Shown one piece after another: positions 35,862 through 44,022 of a stretch of DNA of 64,000 bases (the first letter of the stretch is position 1; each line of letters begins with the position of its first letter). Below the pieces are notes generated by a model, which was not told where the DNA came from, searched no databases, and saw only the letters and a program-made list of their open reading frames with translations. The position numbers and the translations under genes were made by a program. Source of the stretch: Blastococcus sp. TF02-8 (GTDB lineage Bacteria; Actinomycetota; Actinomycetes; Mycobacteriales; Geodermatophilaceae); NCBI RefSeq assembly GCF_003319175.1, contig NZ_QOHK01000004.1:310001-374000 (forward strand), read 5' to 3'.

Positions 35862-36836
35862 GTGTCCAAGCTCCTGCGACTACCGCTCGCCCTGCTCGTG
35901 GTCCTGTCCATGCTGTTGCTCTGGGCGGGCACCGCCTCCGCCGACGGGGAGGGGACGGACGACGTCGTCTCGGAGCTGACCCCGACGGAGCCGGCGGAGA
36001 GCACGACGCCCGCCCCGACGACCACGCCTGCAGCTCCGACGACCACGTCCTCGGAGGAGCTCCGCTCCCAGACGCTCGAGACGTGGACGCTCCCGGGCGA
36101 ATCGACGTCGCCGTCGACGTCGACCGCGACCACCACCTCCGCGAGCCCGACCACGACGCCGGGCGGCGGCGAGGGCTGCATGCCCGAGGGTGACGGCGGT
36201 CCGATCCTCGCCCAGGGCGGGCTGACCCCGGTGCCCGAGGACCCGGAACCGCCGTGCGTCCCGACCTGCGAGGAGTTCGTCGACTGGCTCGTGGACCTGC
36301 TCACCACGCCCCCCGACCTCCCCGACATCCCGGTGACCACCCTGACCGCGATGGACAGCCCGTCGGACTTCCTGGCGCTGCCGGAGGCCGCCCAGGAGGA
36401 GCTGCTCGCGCTGTTCACCGACGCCTTCCCCGACTTCCCCGAGTTCGAGGACCCTGCGGACGCACTCGCGGCCTTCCTGAAGCTGCTGCTCTGCTCCGAG
36501 ATCCCCGGAGGTGAGGAGCCGCCGCCGACCACGACGCCGCCCACCAAGCCGATCACCCAGCCCACCGTCGTCACGTACGCCAATTGCGACGACGCACGGG
36601 CCCGCGGTGCAGCACCGGTGTACGCCGGCCAGCCCGGATACGGCCCACACCTGGACAGCGACAGTGACGGCATCGGCTGCGAGCAGGAGACCGTGACCCC
36701 GGTGGCGTACACGACGACAACGTCGCCGCAGCTGGCATACACCGGTTTCGACGCCGCCCCGTTCGTCGCGGGGGGCGCGGCCCTGGTCGCGCTCGGCACC
36801 CTCACGGTGCTGGCCGGCAGCCGCCGCCGGAGCTGA
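35862..36836 (+). CDS. Sortase-anchored surface protein with Excalibur domain
   Basis: Secreted protein of 324 residues. A signal peptide (about 1-27, ending GTASA before DGEG) is followed by a Thr/Pro-rich stalk, a helical middle region with two Cys clusters (EGCM, CVPTCEEF), a second Thr/Pro stretch, and an Excalibur calcium-binding domain (about 236-270) with ANCDDAR and DSDSDGIGCE. The C-terminus has LAYTG (291-295), a hydrophobic helix and RRRS, a sorting signal of the LAxTG type used by actinobacterial class E sortases. It should be covalently attached to the cell wall. The gene ends in a strong hairpin. Confidence 0.9.
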   Translation: MSKLLRLPLALLVVLSMLLLWAGTASADGEGTDDVVSELTPTEPAESTTPAPTTTPAAPTTTSSEELRSQTLETWTLPGESTSPSTSTATTTSASPTTTPGGGEGCMPEGDGGPILAQGGLTPVPEDPEPPCVPTCEEFVDWLVDLLTTPPDLPDIPVTTLTAMDSPSDFLALPEAAQEELLALFTDAFPDFPEFEDPADALAAFLKLLLCSEIPGGEEPPPTTTPPTKPITQPTVVTYANCDDARARGAAPVYAGQPGYGPHLDSDSDGIGCEQETVTPVAYTTTTSPQLAYTGFDAAPFVAGGAALVALGTLTVLAGSRRRS

Positions 36837-36854
36837 CGGGCCGGTCCGCTCAGC

Positions 36855-36894
36855 ACGAAGGCCGCTCCCCACCGACGTGGGGGGCGGCCTTCGT
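36855..36894. terminator. Strong bidirectional hairpin terminator
   Basis: ACGAAGGCCGC (36855-36865) pairs exactly with GCGGCCTTCGT (36884-36894), and CCCCAC pairs with GTGGGG inside, leaving a 4-nt CGAC loop and one bulge mismatch. It lies between two convergent genes. Confidence 0.85.
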
Positions 36895-36905
36895 GCGTGC
36901 GGAGG

Positions 36906-37838
36906 TCAGCGCAGGGTGATCTGGCGGGACAGCAGCCCGGCCCGCGCCCGCCGCTCGTCGGCGTCCAGCGGGGTGGTCACCGTCAGCGCCTTCTCCAGGC
37001 GGGCCTGGAACTCCGTCGCCGGCCCGATCCACTCGGCGGCCGGGGTGTCGGCCGGCAGGTCCCACACGGGGACGACGAGGCCGTGGGCCCGGAAGGCGCC
37101 GGCGTAGCGGGTGCCCTCGCCGAGCAGGATCTCCTCGGCCGCGGAGAGCCGGGCGAGGGCGTCGAGCAGCTGCTCCTCCTTCTCCGGCCGCACCCAGCGC
37201 AGGTGCGCACGCTCGTTGCCGGGCCGCACCCAGTAGGCGGCCTCCAGCCCCTCGAGCCGGACGGTGGGCAGGATCGCCTCGTTGGCCTGGCTCAGCCCGG
37301 CCCGGGCCGCGGCGCCGGGCTCGGTGCCCTCCAGCCAGAAGTCGAAGCTGTCGTGGACCACGACGTCGAGCGGCTTGGAGAGATCCAGGATCTCCTGCAG
37401 GCGCGGGCCCGCGGAGCCGGCGCCACCGATGGGGCCCGGGTCGACCGGCGCGCCCTTGGGTGCCTCCAGCGCCGCGGCGAGGGCGGTCCCGAGGTCGCGG
37501 CTCACGTCGTCCGACGACGTCGCCAGCTGCGCGCCGACGAGGATCTCCCCGTTGGCCCGCACGAGACCGGGCGCACCGCCGGGCAGCACGCTGGCGAGGG
37601 TGACCTCACGACCCTCGGTCGTGGTCAGGGTCGCCGTCGCGGCGGGGACCAGCTCCCGCAGCGCCACCCAGTCGGCCTCGCCCGGCAGACCCTCGAACGG
37701 ACGGGTGACCGGCGGGGCGTAGCCCGAGCCGTGGCAGTGCTTGTAGCGGCGACCCGAACCGCACGGGCACGGCGCCTTGGGGTTGATGCCCTCCGCAGCG
37801 GGGGCGGCGGGGGCGGTCGAACGCTTGCGGGAAGCCAT
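36906..37838 (-). CDS. DUF5926-type protein with N-terminal SEC-C zinc motif
   Basis: A 310-residue cytosolic protein. A Ser/Ala-rich start is followed by the SEC-C zinc-binding motif PCPCGSGRRYKHCHG (about 24-38), the same motif found at the end of SecA. The remainder resembles the actinobacterial DUF5926 family, whose function is unknown. ATG 37838 is supported by TACGCT (complement of 37846-37851) 7 nt upstream. It is divergent from a cytochrome P450 gene across 57 bp. Confidence 0.85.
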   Translation of the reverse strand: MASRKRSTAPAAPAAEGINPKAPCPCGSGRRYKHCHGSGYAPPVTRPFEGLPGEADWVALRELVPAATATLTTTEGREVTLASVLPGGAPGLVRANGEILVGAQLATSSDDVSRDLGTALAAALEAPKGAPVDPGPIGGAGSAGPRLQEILDLSKPLDVVVHDSFDFWLEGTEPGAAARAGLSQANEAILPTVRLEGLEAAYWVRPGNERAHLRWVRPEKEEQLLDALARLSAAEEILLGEGTRYAGAFRAHGLVVPVWDLPADTPAAEWIGPATEFQARLEKALTVTTPLDADERRARAGLLSRQITLR

Positions 37839-37845
37839 GGGTCCC

Positions 37846-37851
37846 AGCGTA
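37846..37851 (-). promoter_or_regulatory. Leaderless-type -10 box (TACGCT)
   Basis: On the minus strand TACGCT lies 7 nt before the ATG of the SEC-C protein. Confidence 0.5.
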
Positions 37852-37883
37852 TGTGGGCCCTGCCGTGGGCCGGAGCACAGTCC

Positions 37884-37889
37884 TAGTGT
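37884..37889 (+). promoter_or_regulatory. Leaderless-type -10 box of the P450 gene (TAGTGT)
   Basis: TAGTGT is followed by 6 nt and the GTG at 37896. Confidence 0.5.
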
Positions 37890-37895
37890 CGGAGC

Positions 37896-39104
37896 GTGCC
37901 CACCTCTCCCGACCCGCTCGACCTGCACGCCCCGGAGTTCGTCGCGAACCCCTATCCCGCCTTCGCGCGGGCGCGTGCCGAGGCGCCGGTCCGGTGGCAC
38001 GAGGGGCTGGGGATGTGGCTGGCCTTCACGCACGCGGAGTCCAACGCCGTGCTGCGCGATCGCCGGCTGGGGCGCATCTGGCGGGACAGGGAGCCGGCCG
38101 AGCGCTTCGACAGCTTCAACCTCATCCACCGCAACGCCATCCTGGAGATGGAGCCGCCGGACCACACCCGGCTGCGCCGGCTGATCACCAGCGCCTTCGC
38201 CCGCGGCCACGTGGAGCGGCTCCGCCCCTGGGTCGAGGAGCTGGCGGGCCGCCTGGCCGACCAGCTCGTCGAGCGCTCCGCGGGCAGCGAGCCGGTCGAC
38301 CTGCTCACCGACATGGCCGAGCAGCTGCCGGTCGCGGTGATCGCGGAGCTCCTGGGCGTGCCGGAGTCCGACCGTCCGCTGCTGCGCCCGTGGTCCAACG
38401 CGATCGTGAAGATGTACGAGTACGACCGGCCGCGCGAGCGGGAGGACGCCGCCGAGCGCGCTGCGGCGGAGTTCGTCGCCTTCCTCCGGGAGCTGGCCGC
38501 CCAGCGGCGGGCCACCCCCGGTGAGGACCTGCTCAGCCACCTGGTGTCGGTGCGCGACTCCGACGGCGACCGGCTCACCGAGGACGAGCTGGTCACCACC
38601 TGCATCCTGCTGCTCAACGCCGGTCACGAGGCGACGGTGAACGTGAGCGGCAACGGCACGCTCGCCCTGCTGCGCCATCCCGAGCAGCTGCAGCTCCTGC
38701 GCGAGGACCGGTCGCTGCTGCCGGGCGCGATCGAGGAGCTGATGCGGTTCGACCCGCCGCTGCAGCTGTTCGAGCGCACCGCCACCGCCGACGTGGAGAT
38801 CGGCGGTGTGACCGTCCCCGAGGGACAGAAGATCGCCGCGCTGCTCGGGGCCGCCAACCACGACCCCGCGGTCTTCGCCGCCCCGGACGCCCTCGACGTG
38901 ACGCGCAGCGAGAACCCGCACATCTCCTTCGGCGCCGGCATCCACTTCTGCATCGGGGCGCCGCTGGCCCGGGTCGAGCTGCAGGCGACCTTCGGCGCGC
39001 TGCTCGACCGGACGTCGTCCATCGAGCTGGGGGGCGAGCCCGAACGGCGGCCCGAGTTCGTGATCCGCGGCCTGCGGACGCTGCCCGTCGTCCTCACCCG
39101 CTGA
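37896..39104 (+). CDS. Cytochrome P450
   Basis: Soluble haem monooxygenase of 402 residues, a normal bacterial length. The I-helix has LLNAGHEATVN (oxygen-binding A-G-x-E-A-T variant), the K-helix ExxR is within EELMRF, and the haem loop is FGAGIHFCIGAPLARVE with thiolate ligand C352. The closest look is to CYP105/107-like bacterial P450s, but no family can be assigned by eye. No ferredoxin or reductase gene is adjacent, so electron donors are supplied from elsewhere. The substrate is unknown. GTG 37896 is supported by a TAGTGT -10 box. Confidence 0.95.
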   Translation: MPTSPDPLDLHAPEFVANPYPAFARARAEAPVRWHEGLGMWLAFTHAESNAVLRDRRLGRIWRDREPAERFDSFNLIHRNAILEMEPPDHTRLRRLITSAFARGHVERLRPWVEELAGRLADQLVERSAGSEPVDLLTDMAEQLPVAVIAELLGVPESDRPLLRPWSNAIVKMYEYDRPREREDAAERAAAEFVAFLRELAAQRRATPGEDLLSHLVSVRDSDGDRLTEDELVTTCILLLNAGHEATVNVSGNGTLALLRHPEQLQLLREDRSLLPGAIEELMRFDPPLQLFERTATADVEIGGVTVPEGQKIAALLGAANHDPAVFAAPDALDVTRSENPHISFGAGIHFCIGAPLARVELQATFGALLDRTSSIELGGEPERRPEFVIRGLRTLPVVLTR

Positions 39105-39117
39105 CCGTGTCCCCGGT

Positions 39118-39867
39118 TCAGTGGAGCCGTGTCACCGGGGCGCCCGACACGCGCACCCAGCCTTCGTCGATCGCACGCACCCGTTCGTCCGGGTCGGGCG
39201 CCGGCCCCTCCCCGAACGTCACGACCACCGGCGAGTCGGCCACCACGTACAGGGGCTCGGCGTCCGCGTGCAGCTTCTGGGTGCGGAGGCTCAACGGCTC
39301 GGGGCCGAGGTCGAACAGCGCGGTGTAGCGGATCGGACCCCACATGAGGGTCACCTCGACGGGCTCCCGGGGGGTCTCAGACCCCTGCATGCGCACCCAG
39401 ACGTCGCCGGTGTGGGTCTCGTTGTAGGTGTGGGTCCACCAGCGATCGGGCTCGCGGCGCAGTCGCCGCGAGATCGAGGCGGCTATGCCGTCCGCCCCCG
39501 ACTCGTCCCAGGACGGGCACAGCAGGTCCTGGAGCAGAGGGTAACGCGCGAAGACGCGCTCACGGTCGGCGATCGCCACGGGGATCACCACCGTGTCGGA
39601 CGACCCGATGTGCCGGTTCAGGGCCACGCCGAGCTCCTTGCTCGTCCACTGCCTCTGGAGGAAGGCGTCACTGAGCAGGAGGACGACGTAGCGCGCCTGC
39701 GCCAGCCCACGTCCGATGCTCTCCACCAGGCTGTCCCCGGGCTGGATCTGGGCCTCGTCGATCCACGCACTCACCATGCGCCGACGCAGGGCTTCGTGCA
39801 GCGGGCGGGCGTAGTGCTCCTTGTCCGGAGAGGCATGGCTGATGAAGACGTCGATCACGGGCACCAT
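39118..39867 (-). CDS. TIR-domain protein with C-terminal beta-rich domain
   Basis: A 249-residue protein. Residues 1-135 form a TIR domain: DVFISHASPDKEHY (box 1), WIDEAQIQPGDSLVESI (box 2), VVLLLSDAFLQRQWTSKELG, with E78 at the position of the catalytic glutamate of NAD-cleaving TIRs. The remaining 115 residues look beta-rich (VWVRMQGSETPREPVEVTLM, LYVVADSPVVVTFG) and are not recognised. Bacterial TIRs often act as NADases in antiphage defence, but no sensor gene (STING, Thoeris ThsA, Argonaute) is adjacent. AGGAGG lies 5 nt before the ATG. It is convergent with P450 and divergent from the acyl-CoA ligase. Confidence 0.86.
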   Translation of the reverse strand: MVPVIDVFISHASPDKEHYARPLHEALRRRMVSAWIDEAQIQPGDSLVESIGRGLAQARYVVLLLSDAFLQRQWTSKELGVALNRHIGSSDTVVIPVAIADRERVFARYPLLQDLLCPSWDESGADGIAASISRRLRREPDRWWTHTYNETHTGDVWVRMQGSETPREPVEVTLMWGPIRYTALFDLGPEPLSLRTQKLHADAEPLYVVADSPVVVTFGEGPAPDPDERVRAIDEGWVRVSGAPVTRLH

Positions 39868-39926
39868 TCGCGCCTCCTGTGGGATCCCGGCTAGAAGGTG
39901 AGGGCGGTCACTGGCACGATGCCGCC

Positions 39927-41543
39927 ATGCGCGGCTTGATGCAGGACTACCCCCTCACCGTCGACGCGATCTTCCGGCACGTCGAACAGCACTACGGCGA
40001 CGGCACGATCGTCACCAACAACCCCGGTGGCGTCACCCGCGCCACGTACGCCGAGTGGGCGGAGCGGACCCGCAAGCTGGGCGGTGTCCTGGACACCCTC
40101 GGCATCAGCGCCGACGGCCGGGTCGGCACCTTCGGCTGGAACAGTCAGCGGCACCTGGAGCTGTACTTCGCCGCTCCCTGCACCGGTCGCGTGCTGCACA
40201 CGCTCAACATCCGGCTCTTCCCCGAGCAGCTCACCTACATCGCCAACCACGCCGAGGACGAGGTCGTCTTCGCCGACCGCTCGGTCCTGCCGCTGCTGTG
40301 GCCGCTCATCGACACGATGACGACCGTGAAGCACGTCGTGATCATGGACGACGGGGGTGACAACGAGATCCCCGACGACCCGCGCGTGCTCGACTACGAG
40401 ACCCTGCTGGCCGAGGCGCAGCCGGTCGACTTCCACGTCACGGACGAGAACTCGGCGGCCTCGATGTGCTACACGAGCGGGACGACGGGCAACCCGAAGG
40501 GCGTCGTCTACTCCCACCGCTCCACGTTCCTGCACACGATGGGCGTGATGCAGCGCAACGCCTTCGGGCTCGGGATCCAGGACGTCGCCATGCCGGTCGT
40601 GCCGATGTTCCACGCCAACGCCTGGGGCATCGCGCAGGCCGCCCCCGCCGCGGGCGCCTCGCTGGTCATGCCCGGCGCGATGATGCAGCCGGAGGCGATC
40701 GCCAAGCTCATCGTCGACGAGGGCGTCACCTTCACCGCCGGCGTCCCCACCATCTGGCAGGGCGTCCTCCCCCACCTGGCCGGCAAGCCGCACAAGCTCC
40801 GCGACATCGGCTGCGGCGGCTCGGCCGTGCCCAAGGCGCTCAGCGAGGCCTACCGCGAGCAGGTCGGCATCCCGATCCTGCAGGCCTGGGGCATGACCGA
40901 GACCCACCCGGTCGCCTCCTCCGGCGTGCTGCCGAAGCGCTTCCAGGACGCCGACGACGAGACCAAGGCCGCCCAGCGCGCCCGCGCCGGCATCCCGTTC
41001 CTGGGCGTCGAGGCCCGCATCGTCGACGCCGACACCCTGGAGCCGCAGGCCTGGGACGACCAGGCCACCGGCGAACTGCAGGTGCGCGGCCCGTGGTGCG
41101 CGAAGGACTACTACAACCCCGACGCCGGCGTGGAGCTCTCGACGGCCGACGGCTGGATGAAGACCGGCGACGTCGCGGCGATGGACGCCTACGGCTCGAT
41201 CCGCATCGCCGACCGCACCAAGGACCTGATCAAGTCCGGCGGCGAGTGGATCAGCTCGGTCGACCTGGAGAACGCGATCCTGAGCCACCCGAAGGTGAAG
41301 GAGGCCGCGGTCGTCGGCATCCCGCACCCCAAGTGGGACGAGCGGCCGCTGGCCTGCGTCGTCCTCAAGGAGGGCGAGCAGGCGACGGAGGAGGAGATCC
41401 TCGACCACCTCAAGCCGCTGGTGGCCAAGTGGTGGATGCCCGACGCCGTCGAGTTCATCGACGAGGTGCCCAAGACCAGCGTCGGCAAGTTCTCGAAGAA
41501 GGACCTGCGCTCGAAGTTCGCGGAGTACCAGCTCAAGTCCTGA
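39927..41543 (+). CDS. Long-chain fatty acyl-CoA ligase (FadD-like)
   Basis: ANL-superfamily ligase of 538 residues activating a fatty acid via acyl-AMP to acyl-CoA. It has the P-loop CYTSGTTGNPKGVVYSH, AWGMTETHP, GWMKTGDVA, DRTKDLIKSGGEW and the catalytic lysine in PKTSVGKFSKKDLR. The DGWMKTGD and IKSGGEWISS segments are characteristic of medium/long-chain fatty acid ligases of the AlkK/FadD group rather than 4CL. ATG 39927 is 6 nt after CACGAT. It is followed by the 48-bp palindrome A copy 2. It is not related closely to the ligase at the window start. Confidence 0.94.
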   Translation: MRGLMQDYPLTVDAIFRHVEQHYGDGTIVTNNPGGVTRATYAEWAERTRKLGGVLDTLGISADGRVGTFGWNSQRHLELYFAAPCTGRVLHTLNIRLFPEQLTYIANHAEDEVVFADRSVLPLLWPLIDTMTTVKHVVIMDDGGDNEIPDDPRVLDYETLLAEAQPVDFHVTDENSAASMCYTSGTTGNPKGVVYSHRSTFLHTMGVMQRNAFGLGIQDVAMPVVPMFHANAWGIAQAAPAAGASLVMPGAMMQPEAIAKLIVDEGVTFTAGVPTIWQGVLPHLAGKPHKLRDIGCGGSAVPKALSEAYREQVGIPILQAWGMTETHPVASSGVLPKRFQDADDETKAAQRARAGIPFLGVEARIVDADTLEPQAWDDQATGELQVRGPWCAKDYYNPDAGVELSTADGWMKTGDVAAMDAYGSIRIADRTKDLIKSGGEWISSVDLENAILSHPKVKEAAVVGIPHPKWDERPLACVVLKEGEQATEEEILDHLKPLVAKWWMPDAVEFIDEVPKTSVGKFSKKDLRSKFAEYQLKS

Positions 41544-41547
41544 CGAG

Positions 41548-41595
41548 GGGCGTTTTGTGCACTTTCCGCCCGGGCGGAAAGTGCACAAAACGCCC
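41548..41595. repeat. 48-bp perfect palindrome, family A copy 2
   Basis: Arms 41548-41571 and 41572-41595 are exact reverse complements centred on CCCGGG. Compared with copy 1 (11639-11686) one base differs in each arm (CACTATCC to CACTTTCC, GGATAG to GGAAAG), so pairing is preserved. It lies between convergent fadD-like and rhodanese genes, 4 nt after the stop. Confidence 0.9.
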
Positions 41596-41628
41596 TGAGG
41601 TCAGCTCCCTGCGATGCTCCCGCGGCTG

Positions 41629-41961
41629 TCAGCGCACGAAGGGGGGCTGGCCGGTCTCGCTCACCAGGGGGCGGCCGGCCGCCTCCCACTCGCCCATGCC
41701 GCCGCCGACGTTCACCGCGTCGTAGCCGTTCTGGTTCAGCCACGCGGCCACGCGCGCCGAGCGTCCGCCGCCGCGGCAGACGACGTAGAGCGGGTCGGCC
41801 TCGGGCAGCTCGTCGAGCTTGGCGGGGACCTCGCCCATCGGGATGTGGGTCGCGCCGTCGATGTGGCCGTGCACCCACTCGTCGTCCTCGCGGACGTCGA
41901 GGACGACGGCGCCCTCGGGGAGCTCGGCGGCGGACACGGTCGGAACCTGCTGCGGCATCAC
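41629..41961 (-). CDS. Single-domain rhodanese
   Basis: A 110-residue sulfurtransferase domain. The fold starts with TVSAAELPEGAVVLDVRED and continues with HGHIDGATHIPMGEVPAKL. The active-site loop is VVCRGGGRSARVA with the catalytic Cys in CRGGGRS, and GGMGEWEAAGRPL closes it. Likely roles are thiosulfate/persulfide transfer or a thiol-regulated function. The GTG at 41961 is preferred because CACGAT (complement of 41969-41974) ends 7 nt upstream; an ATG three codons earlier would overlap that box. It is divergent from the PH-domain operon, 54 bp apart. Confidence 0.88.
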   Translation of the reverse strand: MMPQQVPTVSAAELPEGAVVLDVREDDEWVHGHIDGATHIPMGEVPAKLDELPEADPLYVVCRGGGRSARVAAWLNQNGYDAVNVGGGMGEWEAAGRPLVSETGQPPFVR

Positions 41962-42002
41962 GTCGTCCATCGTGGCACGCGCGCCCACCCGGCCCCCACT
42001 GC

Positions 42003-42008
42003 CAGGAT
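42003..42008 (+). promoter_or_regulatory. Leaderless-type -10 box of the PH-domain operon (CAGGAT)
   Basis: CAGGAT ends 7 nt before the ATG at 42016, the same hexamer as before bpa and the methyltransferase at 30241. Confidence 0.45.
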
Positions 42009-42015
42009 GGGCGCG

Positions 42016-42525
42016 ATGACCACGACCGCCCCGGTCCGCGAGCCGGCCTGGGACCTGCCGCGTGCCGCGATCCGGCTGTGGACCGCCGAGGGCGCGATCA
42101 GCACCACCCTGCTGTGGGTGGGCATCGGGACCTTCCTGCTGCTCGTGCCCGCGTCGGCCGGCGGGCCATTCCCGGTGCTGCGCTGGGCGCTGCCGGTGGC
42201 CGGCCTCCTGCACGCCGCGGTCGTCGTCGGCGTCCGACCGCGGTTGAAGCACCGGGTGTACCGCTGGGAGATCACCGCCGAGACCGCCTACACCCGTACC
42301 GGCTGGTTGACCCAGACGTGGACCCTGGTGCCGATCAGCCGCATCCAGACCGTCGACGTCACCCGCGGCGTGCTGCAGCAGATGTTCGGGCTCGCCACCG
42401 TCGCCGTCCTGACCGCCTCCAGCCAGGGCACCGTGCGGATCTGGCACCTCGAGCACGGCACGGCGCAACGCGTCGCCGACGACCTCGCCCGCCGCGCGGA
42501 GCTGGTCCGCGACCAGGCCACGTGA
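42016..42525 (+). CDS. Bacterial PH (DUF304/bPH2) domain membrane protein
   Basis: A 169-residue membrane protein with two TM helices (about 30-50 and 55-75) followed by one bPH2 domain: VYRWEITAETAYTRTGWLTQ, then VPISRIQTVDVTRGVLQQMF and LATVAVLTAS, the family core. It corresponds to YdbS of Bacillus, which is linked to protection against antimicrobial lipopeptides and bacteriocins; that role is only by family analogy. The stop overlaps the next start (GTGA), so the two proteins are co-translated, as YdbS and YdbT are. Confidence 0.88.
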   Translation: MTTTAPVREPAWDLPRAAIRLWTAEGAISTTLLWVGIGTFLLLVPASAGGPFPVLRWALPVAGLLHAAVVVGVRPRLKHRVYRWEITAETAYTRTGWLTQTWTLVPISRIQTVDVTRGVLQQMFGLATVAVLTASSQGTVRIWHLEHGTAQRVADDLARRAELVRDQAT

Positions 42526-43733
42526 CGCCCGCCCGCCGGACCTCCCCGCGGATCGTGCTGGTCCACACCGTCACCTTCCGCCAGGCGCGGCAGCTGGTGC
42601 CGGTCCTCATCCCCGCGCTGGCGGGGTTCGGCTTCGGCGGCGGGACGACGACGATCGTCGCGCTGGCCGTCGGCATCACGCTGCTCTCGCTGGCCGGGGC
42701 GGGCCTGTCCTGGTGGCGGTTCTCCTACGCCGACGGGCCGGGGGCGGTCGTGGTCACCCGCGGGCTGCTCGCGCGGGCCGTGCGCACGGTGCCCAACGAC
42801 CGCATCCGCGGCGTCGAGATCGAGACGCCGGTGCTGCACCGCGCACTGGGCCTCGTGCGGGTGCGCATCGACGCCGCCGCCGGCGCCGCGGGCGAGGACG
42901 AGGAGGTGGTCGTCGACGGCGTTCCGCGCGCCGAGGGCGACCGGCTGCGCAGCGCCGTCCTCACCCACCGCGGAGCACCCGTCCCGGCAGCGGAGGATGA
43001 CGTACCGCCGGCCGAGGAGGAGCTCTTCCGCTGGGACAACCGCTGGCTGCTCTACGCACCGCTGGTCGGCAGCTACCTGGCGCTGCCCGCGGCCGGTGTC
43101 GGGGCGCTGTCCCGGCTCGTCGAGGACCTCCCCGGCCATCCGCTCGAGGACCTGCTCGACCTGGACCTCCCACCGGGCTGGGTGCTGGTCGCCGGTGCGG
43201 TCGCCGGGACGCTGCTGCTCCTGGTCGCCGGATCGGTCATCGGGGCGGCGCTGGTCAACTGGGGTTTCCACCTCGTGCGGCGGGGCGGCTCGCTGGTCGC
43301 CGTCCGCGGGCTGCTCACCCGGCGGCACACCGAGCTGGAGATCGACCGGATCCGCGGGGTGAGCGTCTCGGAGGGCGTCGGCATGCGTCTGGTGGGCGCC
43401 GGCCGGGCCACCGCTCTGGTCACGGGGCTGGCCGACGCCGAGCGTCGCGGTCAGCTTCTGCCGCTGGGTCCGCGAGGGCAGGCCTGGGAGCTGGCGCACC
43501 GCCTGGTCGAGGACCCGGGCCCGCTCACGGGCCACCCGCCCGCGGCACGACGGCGGCGCGTGGTGCGGGCCGTGGTCCCGGGTGCGCTCCTCGTCGTCGG
43601 GGGCGTCGCGCTCGGCCTGCGGCTGGGCCACTGGGAGCTGCTGGTCGCCGGGCTGGTGGTCGCCGGACTCGGTGTCCTGCTCGGCCGCAGCCTCTACGGC
43701 GCCTTGGGGCACACGGCCGGTCCCGGTCGCTGA
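42522..43733 (+). CDS. Bacterial PH-domain protein (YdbT-like), prematurely ended
   Basis: The open frame gives 403 residues: TM pair, first bPH2 domain (VVVTRGLLARAVRTVPNDRI), second TM pair, second bPH2 domain (LVAVRGLLTRRHTELEIDRI), and third TM pair, then it ends at TGA 43731-43733 right where a third bPH2 domain should begin. That third domain is present in the -1 frame directly after (SVRRGWLVREQTVLERRAVIG). YdbT-like proteins normally run through three such domains, so this copy carries a frameshift or a sequence error. The start GTG overlaps the upstream stop. Confidence 0.85.
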   Translation: MTPARRTSPRIVLVHTVTFRQARQLVPVLIPALAGFGFGGGTTTIVALAVGITLLSLAGAGLSWWRFSYADGPGAVVVTRGLLARAVRTVPNDRIRGVEIETPVLHRALGLVRVRIDAAAGAAGEDEEVVVDGVPRAEGDRLRSAVLTHRGAPVPAAEDDVPPAEEELFRWDNRWLLYAPLVGSYLALPAAGVGALSRLVEDLPGHPLEDLLDLDLPPGWVLVAGAVAGTLLLLVAGSVIGAALVNWGFHLVRRGGSLVAVRGLLTRRHTELEIDRIRGVSVSEGVGMRLVGAGRATALVTGLADAERRGQLLPLGPRGQAWELAHRLVEDPGPLTGHPPAARRRRVVRAVVPGALLVVGGVALGLRLGHWELLVAGLVVAGLGVLLGRSLYGALGHTAGPGR

Positions 43734-43981
43734 GCGTCCGCCGCGGCTGGCTGGTGCGCGAGCAGACCGTGCTCGAGCGCCGCGCCGTCATCGGCTGGCA
43801 GGTGCGGCAGTCGTGGTTCCAGCGCCGGGACGGCCTCGCCACCCTGACCGCCTGCGTCGGCGCGGGGACGGGGGGCTACGCGGCCGTCGACATGGCCGCC
43901 GCCGAGGTGGCCGCCTTCGCCGCGGCCGCGTCCGGCCCCTGGGCGAGCGCCCTGACACCTCCTGCGACCACTGCGGGTTGA
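43734..43981 (+). pseudogene. Frameshifted third PH domain of the YdbT-like protein
   Basis: In the -1 frame relative to the upstream gene the sequence reads SLSVRRGWLVREQTVLERR, then QVRQSWFQRRDGLATLTACV and a Thr/Ala/Pro tail to TGA 43981. This is the usual C-terminal module of three-domain bPH2 proteins. A one-base insertion in the GGCCGGTCCCGGTCGCTGAG stretch (about 43714-43735) would restore one continuous protein. An independent start (GTG 43754) could give a 75-residue fragment but has no ribosome site. Confidence 0.7.
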
Positions 43982-44015
43982 CCTGCTTGACCTGACCCGG
44001 TTGACCTGTTACCGT
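43978..44015 (+). promoter_or_regulatory. Promoter of the toxin-antitoxin operon with three TTGACCTG repeats
   Basis: TTGACCTG occurs at 43978, 43987 and 44001. The middle copy is a -35 element placed exactly 17 bp from TACCGT (44010-44015), which ends 7 nt before the antitoxin ATG. The flanking copies are probable antitoxin-binding sites. Confidence 0.7.
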
Positions 44016-44022
44016 CCGCACC

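Noticed and set aside
39118-41543. A multi-gene defence island around the TIR gene
   Set aside because: The neighbours are a P450 and an acyl-CoA ligase with no defence function; only the TIR gene itself supports such a role.
43714-43735. Programmed -1 frameshifting in the PH-domain gene
   Set aside because: No classical X-XXY-YYZ slippery heptamer or following pseudoknot is apparent, so mutation or sequence error is preferred.
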